Shown in pieces: positions 59,774-64,000 of a stretch of 64,000 nucleotides of DNA (positions within the stretch are counted from its first letter, which is position 1; each line of letters starts with the position of its first letter). The stretch spans positions 372,001 to 436,000 of the forward strand of contig QANU01085996.1 in NCBI GenBank assembly GCA_003254905.1, read 5' to 3'. Made by a program: the position numbers and the translations under genes. The notes beneath the pieces are model-generated. The model saw only the letters and a program-made list of their open reading frames with translations, had not been told where the DNA came from and did not search any database. Source of the stretch: Nissolia schottii (taxonomy: Eukaryota > Streptophyta > Magnoliopsida > Fabales > Fabaceae).

Positions 59774-62700
59774 TTGTTGTGGTTGTCCTTTGGAATTCTT
59801 TTGAGGTCATTTTCTCAATTATTTATTACTTGCGTGATGAATAATACAATTCAAAATTTAAAGAAAATGATTAATAAATGCCACATGAAGAGATGAACAT
59901 GACTATATCTCCACACAAAGGAATTTTTCTTTTGTTCTTTAAACATCTGTGTCATTGGGCTATTTCCTCTTAAATTTGAACATTGATTGGTTTTTTTCTG
60001 TAAAGTGCAACTCGCTTATGCACTCAACCCTTAGTTATTGATCAGAGCAAAAAAAGTTTCGAGCCTTAGACAAAACTGCAGTCAACAAAAAAGATAAAAA
60101 AAAGAAAAGAAAAAGTGCCAGCTCACAAAAATTGAAATGAAAACCGAAAGGAATAGGATAAATAGGAAACGGATGCACTAATACTAAGCCTTTTTCTCGC
60201 TTTGTTGTTGTTTAGTAGCATAATTTCATGCTTTTAGATTGTGGCGGAAGGCGTGTATATCTTAAAATACAACATTAGATTAAAGATTCCTTAATAAAAT
60301 TGATGGTGCTCTCGTCATGATATGCATGCTTTTCATGGAATTCTAACACAAAAATGTTTCTTTTCTTCTTTTAAAAAAAAAAGGGAACGCACACATGTTT
60401 AATTTGTTCCTTTTGTGTCCATTATGGAAATGTTACATAAGCACTCTTTCTTATTTTGTTCACACTGTTAATGAATGTGTATGTGTATCTAACAATATCG
60501 GCACATTGTATTATATATCCCTTCAACGAAGTAATAGAGCGTGTCAAATGTCAACTGCTTGAAAGATATATAAGATAAGAAAAGAAAATACATGAACGGT
60601 GATAATGTTTGAGGTGTTTATATACCAAATCTTTGGAGACACGTACTATTATCCAGTCATTCTTTTCTATGTATGTCTAGAAATGATTGATTCCCTCACC
60701 TTAAAGTTCTCTAAATTAGGACTAAAAGAAGCCAAACAGAGCAACATAATTGAAAATTGAAATCAAGGGAGGTAATGTAATCGTGAATGCAAAGGATTCA
60801 TTTGAGGTTGAATGTGATAATACATAGTATATAGTCAAAGTTACACAGTACGAAGGACTCGAGTTACATGTACAGTATTTAAAGGTAAATGGAGAAAACT
60901 TGAATCAAGTTCGCAATCTTTGTTTAGTCTATTCTTATACGTGAACTTCTTTTAATAAATAATTAAAAAATTAAAAAATGTGTACCCTCATCTAAAAAAA
61001 ATGTCCAGGTATCAATGTATAATGTGAGAAATGGATGTAAGGGAGATAATAAGAAACTTAATATAAGTTTTATTTATCAGTAAGTAGGGAAGTATACCAA
61101 GTAAGCTAACTCGCTCAACCCGACAAATTCACTCGACTCAAAGTTGTTTGGCTTGATTCAACTCAAAGTCAATCAGGACTTTGGTTAAAACTCACTTGAC
61201 TTGATAGTTTGTCAGTTGAGCGGCGGTTTATTAAATTTTAAAACAGAATTGCTTGACTACTCAATTACTTGATGAAGACTTTCTTTTACCTAATGTTATC
61301 CAACTCACCCTAATGCCTCCATCCCTAATAAAAAAGAAAATTACTCAAATTAGCCTTAAAAAAACCAATTAAAGCCTAAAAAAAGTAAAAAAAAAAACTC
61401 TCAAATGTAAAAATAAAAACTCAACTCTAAAATAATGATAAAAAATTCTATAAAAAATATCATGATTTGAGGTNTATAACGTAAATTGAACACCCCTAAT
61501 AGTAACCTTTCATTTTCTGAATTTTATCGAGATACTGGACCTTGTTGGACCATTTGGGCTACAAGTCTGTAGAAGCGGCCCTTGCAACCCACTAACCACC
61601 ATGGCAAATTCTCTTTCTTTTGCACAATTTAGTCATTTAACTCAGTTTTATTTATTTTAATTTTTTTTGGCTAAGTTAGTTTGTTCATTCATCTCTTGTA
61701 TTGAGATGGTTGATTTAGAGTATAACGGAGAAACGTAACACATTAAATGTGCATGTCACATTCTTTACATCAAAAACAATATCATTTTACACCATTAATT
61801 AGTAGTGCATTCTCTTTTAAGTGAAACGGCGTTATTTTGGTCATGTCAATAAAAAGTGTGCGTTCACGATGAAAAATAGGCATACATTGATGAGGTAAAT
61901 TTGCAAAAGATAAAAATAGCCGTTTGAATATTTCAATGATAAAGTAGACAATTTTTCACTGAAATTGATTGATTTGAAAAGTAACAGGGACTAAAGTAGC
62001 CGAAAAAAATTTAAGAGAGACGAAATTGACAAAAAAATTTAAGAGAAATAAAATTGTCCGAATTAAAAAATAGTAAAGACTAAATTGAGAGTTATTCCTT
62101 TTCTTTTTATTAGATGCTTTTCCTTTTCATTTTTTTGTTATATGGATTTAGGGTATGATTACAAGTTTAATTTCTCGTCAATAATAAATATTCCCATTTA
62201 CAATAGCAGTGAAACACTTAAATATGGACAATATTTTTCATTGTAATTCAAACGATAGTGCACCATGCTATGGTAGATGATTCTCTTGTCGCTAAACCAA
62301 ACTCCAATTGGTATTTGTGTTCAAAGATAATATCATGTAAAGAAAACAAAACATCACATAAATTGTTAAAATTTGTAGCATTCCTGAACAATATTGCATG
62401 ATTTTATAAGGGGAAATAACGGCTTCAAACTTGCAAGTTTAGACAAACTTGTTGAATTTGGGCAAACTTAAATTGTAAACTTGTAAAAATTTACTTATTT
62501 AAAAAAAAATACGGAAAATTATTGTATCTAGTCATAAGCGTACTTAACGTTAATGATACATCCAATACGAAAAATATCCACGCCTGTATATGTAAGTTGT
62601 ATGGATGAACGACAAAAGAGAAAAGCAATAGCAAGAACCAAAAGGAGACGAAAAAAGAGAAAAAGAAAAGTTATGAGCAATGGCGTCCTTTTATGGAAAA

Positions 62701-63368
62701 AGATGCATTGTGCTTATTCTTTTTTCTGTTCCTCCTGTTATTTATGTTTATCTTCTAATTTGCAACTTGCAGTGCCAGAGAAGGAAACAAAGGGAAATTT
62801 AAGGTTTGTGTTCACTGAAAGAATTTGCATATACCATCATGGCATCATCTAGTATAATCACCAAATACATGAATATATTATATCAACGAAAACATAAAGA
62901 TCCCAAAAAGTCTAGTCTTAGCTCATGTGATTGGAAATTATAAAGCTAAGCTCGCTATAACTCCTCAGAGCAGGATTTGACAAATCCAAAAGATCAATTA
63001 TTTTCCTTATTGTCCACACATCACTATCCATACAGATCATAGACATGGTGCCTTTTATTTTTGGTAGATACAGATCATAGTGCTTCATATTTCACATATT
63101 GCGCCCAAGTCTTTTATTTTCATAACTATAGGTTTCTTTTAGAAATAAAAATGGCTCGTCCTTTTTTTTTATAGCAAATTAGGATGAAGTTCAAAATTCG
63201 GAGCGATGTGAATTAATAGGCCAAACGATAAATCATAAAATAGGTAAAGTGTCACATCTTGATCTATAATTTTAAAACATTGAATCATGAATTGTTTCAT
63301 ATATTGTTCGGTTAATTCATTCTCAACTTATAGGAGACTTCGTGTTTATATGCGATATCACAACTAAT
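59774..63368. other. AT-rich intergenic DNA
   Basis: No gene is accepted. A plus-strand frame at 62553-62852 is Lys/Arg-rich and low complexity. One ambiguous base lies at 61474. Confidence 0.6.
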
Positions 63369-63537
63369 GTTGTTAAAATAGGGATCTTATTTAAAATCTT
63401 AAGAATAAAATAAAAACGTAAAAGGTAAAATTGTAACACAATTTAAATCGTAAGATCATTCAATTTTAATTGATAATAATAAGGTTAATTGACTTCTTTA
63501 CATTATAAAATTTTAACATTTAAATTGAGATATTAAC
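63369..63537. mobile_element. MITE-like element, copy 2 (same family as 3628-3801)
   Basis: It starts GTTGTTAAAAT and ends GATATTAAC. It shares AAATTGTAACACRATTTAAA and the following GATCATTCAAT with copy 1 in the same order and orientation. It is more diverged at its ends than copy 1. Confidence 0.65.
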
Positions 63538-64000
63538 CCCCCTAACATTTACCCACTAAGATCCATCTTGGCATCTTGTTAAAATTTTGAAATAAAAACT
63601 ACTCTTCCTTTTTGTTCTATTCTTTACCATTCACTTGCATTTATCCAACCAAATAAAACGCACGTTATATTCATTATTATATATAATGCTCTTAAACAAG
63701 GAGATATATTAAATAGCCAGAAAAATCTTAACTGGCAATTACTATTCTTTCTCTATTGGGAAATGCGATGTCACTTCAACTTGATTTAAGCATGGTGGGT
63801 CCATGAGTTCCTTCCGGTCCACTAAGGGAGACATGAAAAATCTTATAAATTTCAATTCCACTGCAAGTTTTTCTGACTTCCATACATAGATTGATGTTAT
63901 TAAAACTATACAGTAATCAATCAGTAAACCATAGAGAAATATAAAAGCCATTTGACCTCAGAAAAATCGAAGTTACCTTCTCAAACATATCATTCCTTCA
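63538..64000. other. Unassigned right edge
   Basis: No gene can be supported. On the minus strand the last bases read into AGAAG followed by GTAACTTC at about 63977, a possible splice donor of a gene that continues past the window. Confidence 0.3.

Noticed and set aside
62553..62852. 99-codon Lys/Arg-rich frame
   Set aside because: Low-complexity AAAAG-type sequence and no start context or family match.
63940..64000. Possible last part of an exon on the minus strand at the right edge
   Set aside because: Only a donor-like GTAACT is seen; too short to support a gene.

Overview
This is a stretch of plant nuclear DNA, very probably from a legume close to soybean (Glycine). Evidence: split genes with GT-AG introns, AT-rich intergenic DNA, very long ATA/ATT microsatellites, plant-only gene families (RKD, ABIL, RCF3-like KH protein), and a dense mix of LTR elements, MULEs, SINEs and MITEs. 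Two ambiguous bases (24999 and 61474) point to draft-quality sequence. The species call is inference.

Layout. 1-3330 is the end of a large LTR-retrotransposon LTR carrying an ATA microsatellite, a palindrome array, a 45-bp tandem repeat and one orphan GC-rich ORF. 4.8-30.2 kb is a gene-rich block with five genes: an RCF3/HOS5-like five-KH RNA-binding protein (+), a plastid-type kinesin-light-chain-like TPR protein (+), a plant-specific C-tail-anchored protein (+), the small KEOPS subunit Pcc1 (+), and an ABI-like (ABIL2/3-type) subunit of the SCAR/WAVE complex (-). I assembled the exons of all five by reading splice sites; every junction keeps the frame. 31.1-33.0 kb is a Pack-MULE with a 9-bp target duplication that carries pieces of an ABC1-kinase gene. 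33-51 kb is a repeatedly duplicated region. It holds one intact RWP-RK (RKD) transcription factor gene at 35.6-36.8 kb and at least three decayed relatives near 44.5, 48.2-49.5 and 49.6-50.5 kb. It also holds two LINE tails and a deleted Ty1/copia element whose LTRs, primer site, purine tract and 5-bp target duplication are all visible. 51-64 kb is AT-rich with one two-exon DUF688-type gene (-) at 55.6-57.2 kb, a SINE with a 15-bp target duplication, and a second copy of the MITE seen near 3.7 kb.

How the genes relate. They are unrelated housekeeping and developmental genes (RNA processing, plastid TPR scaffold, tRNA t6A modification, actin nucleation, embryo patterning), not a pathway. From memory, RCF3, a TPR gene, a Pcc1 gene and RKD4 are close neighbours on Arabidopsis chromosome 5 (about At5g53040-At5g53080). 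The block therefore looks like conserved microsynteny, and the RKD gene is a candidate RKD4/GROUNDED orthologue. I found no unknown multi-gene system. The most unusual signals are the RKD gene graveyard, the ABC1K-carrying Pack-MULE, a GC-AG intron in ABIL and the structured LTR at the left edge.
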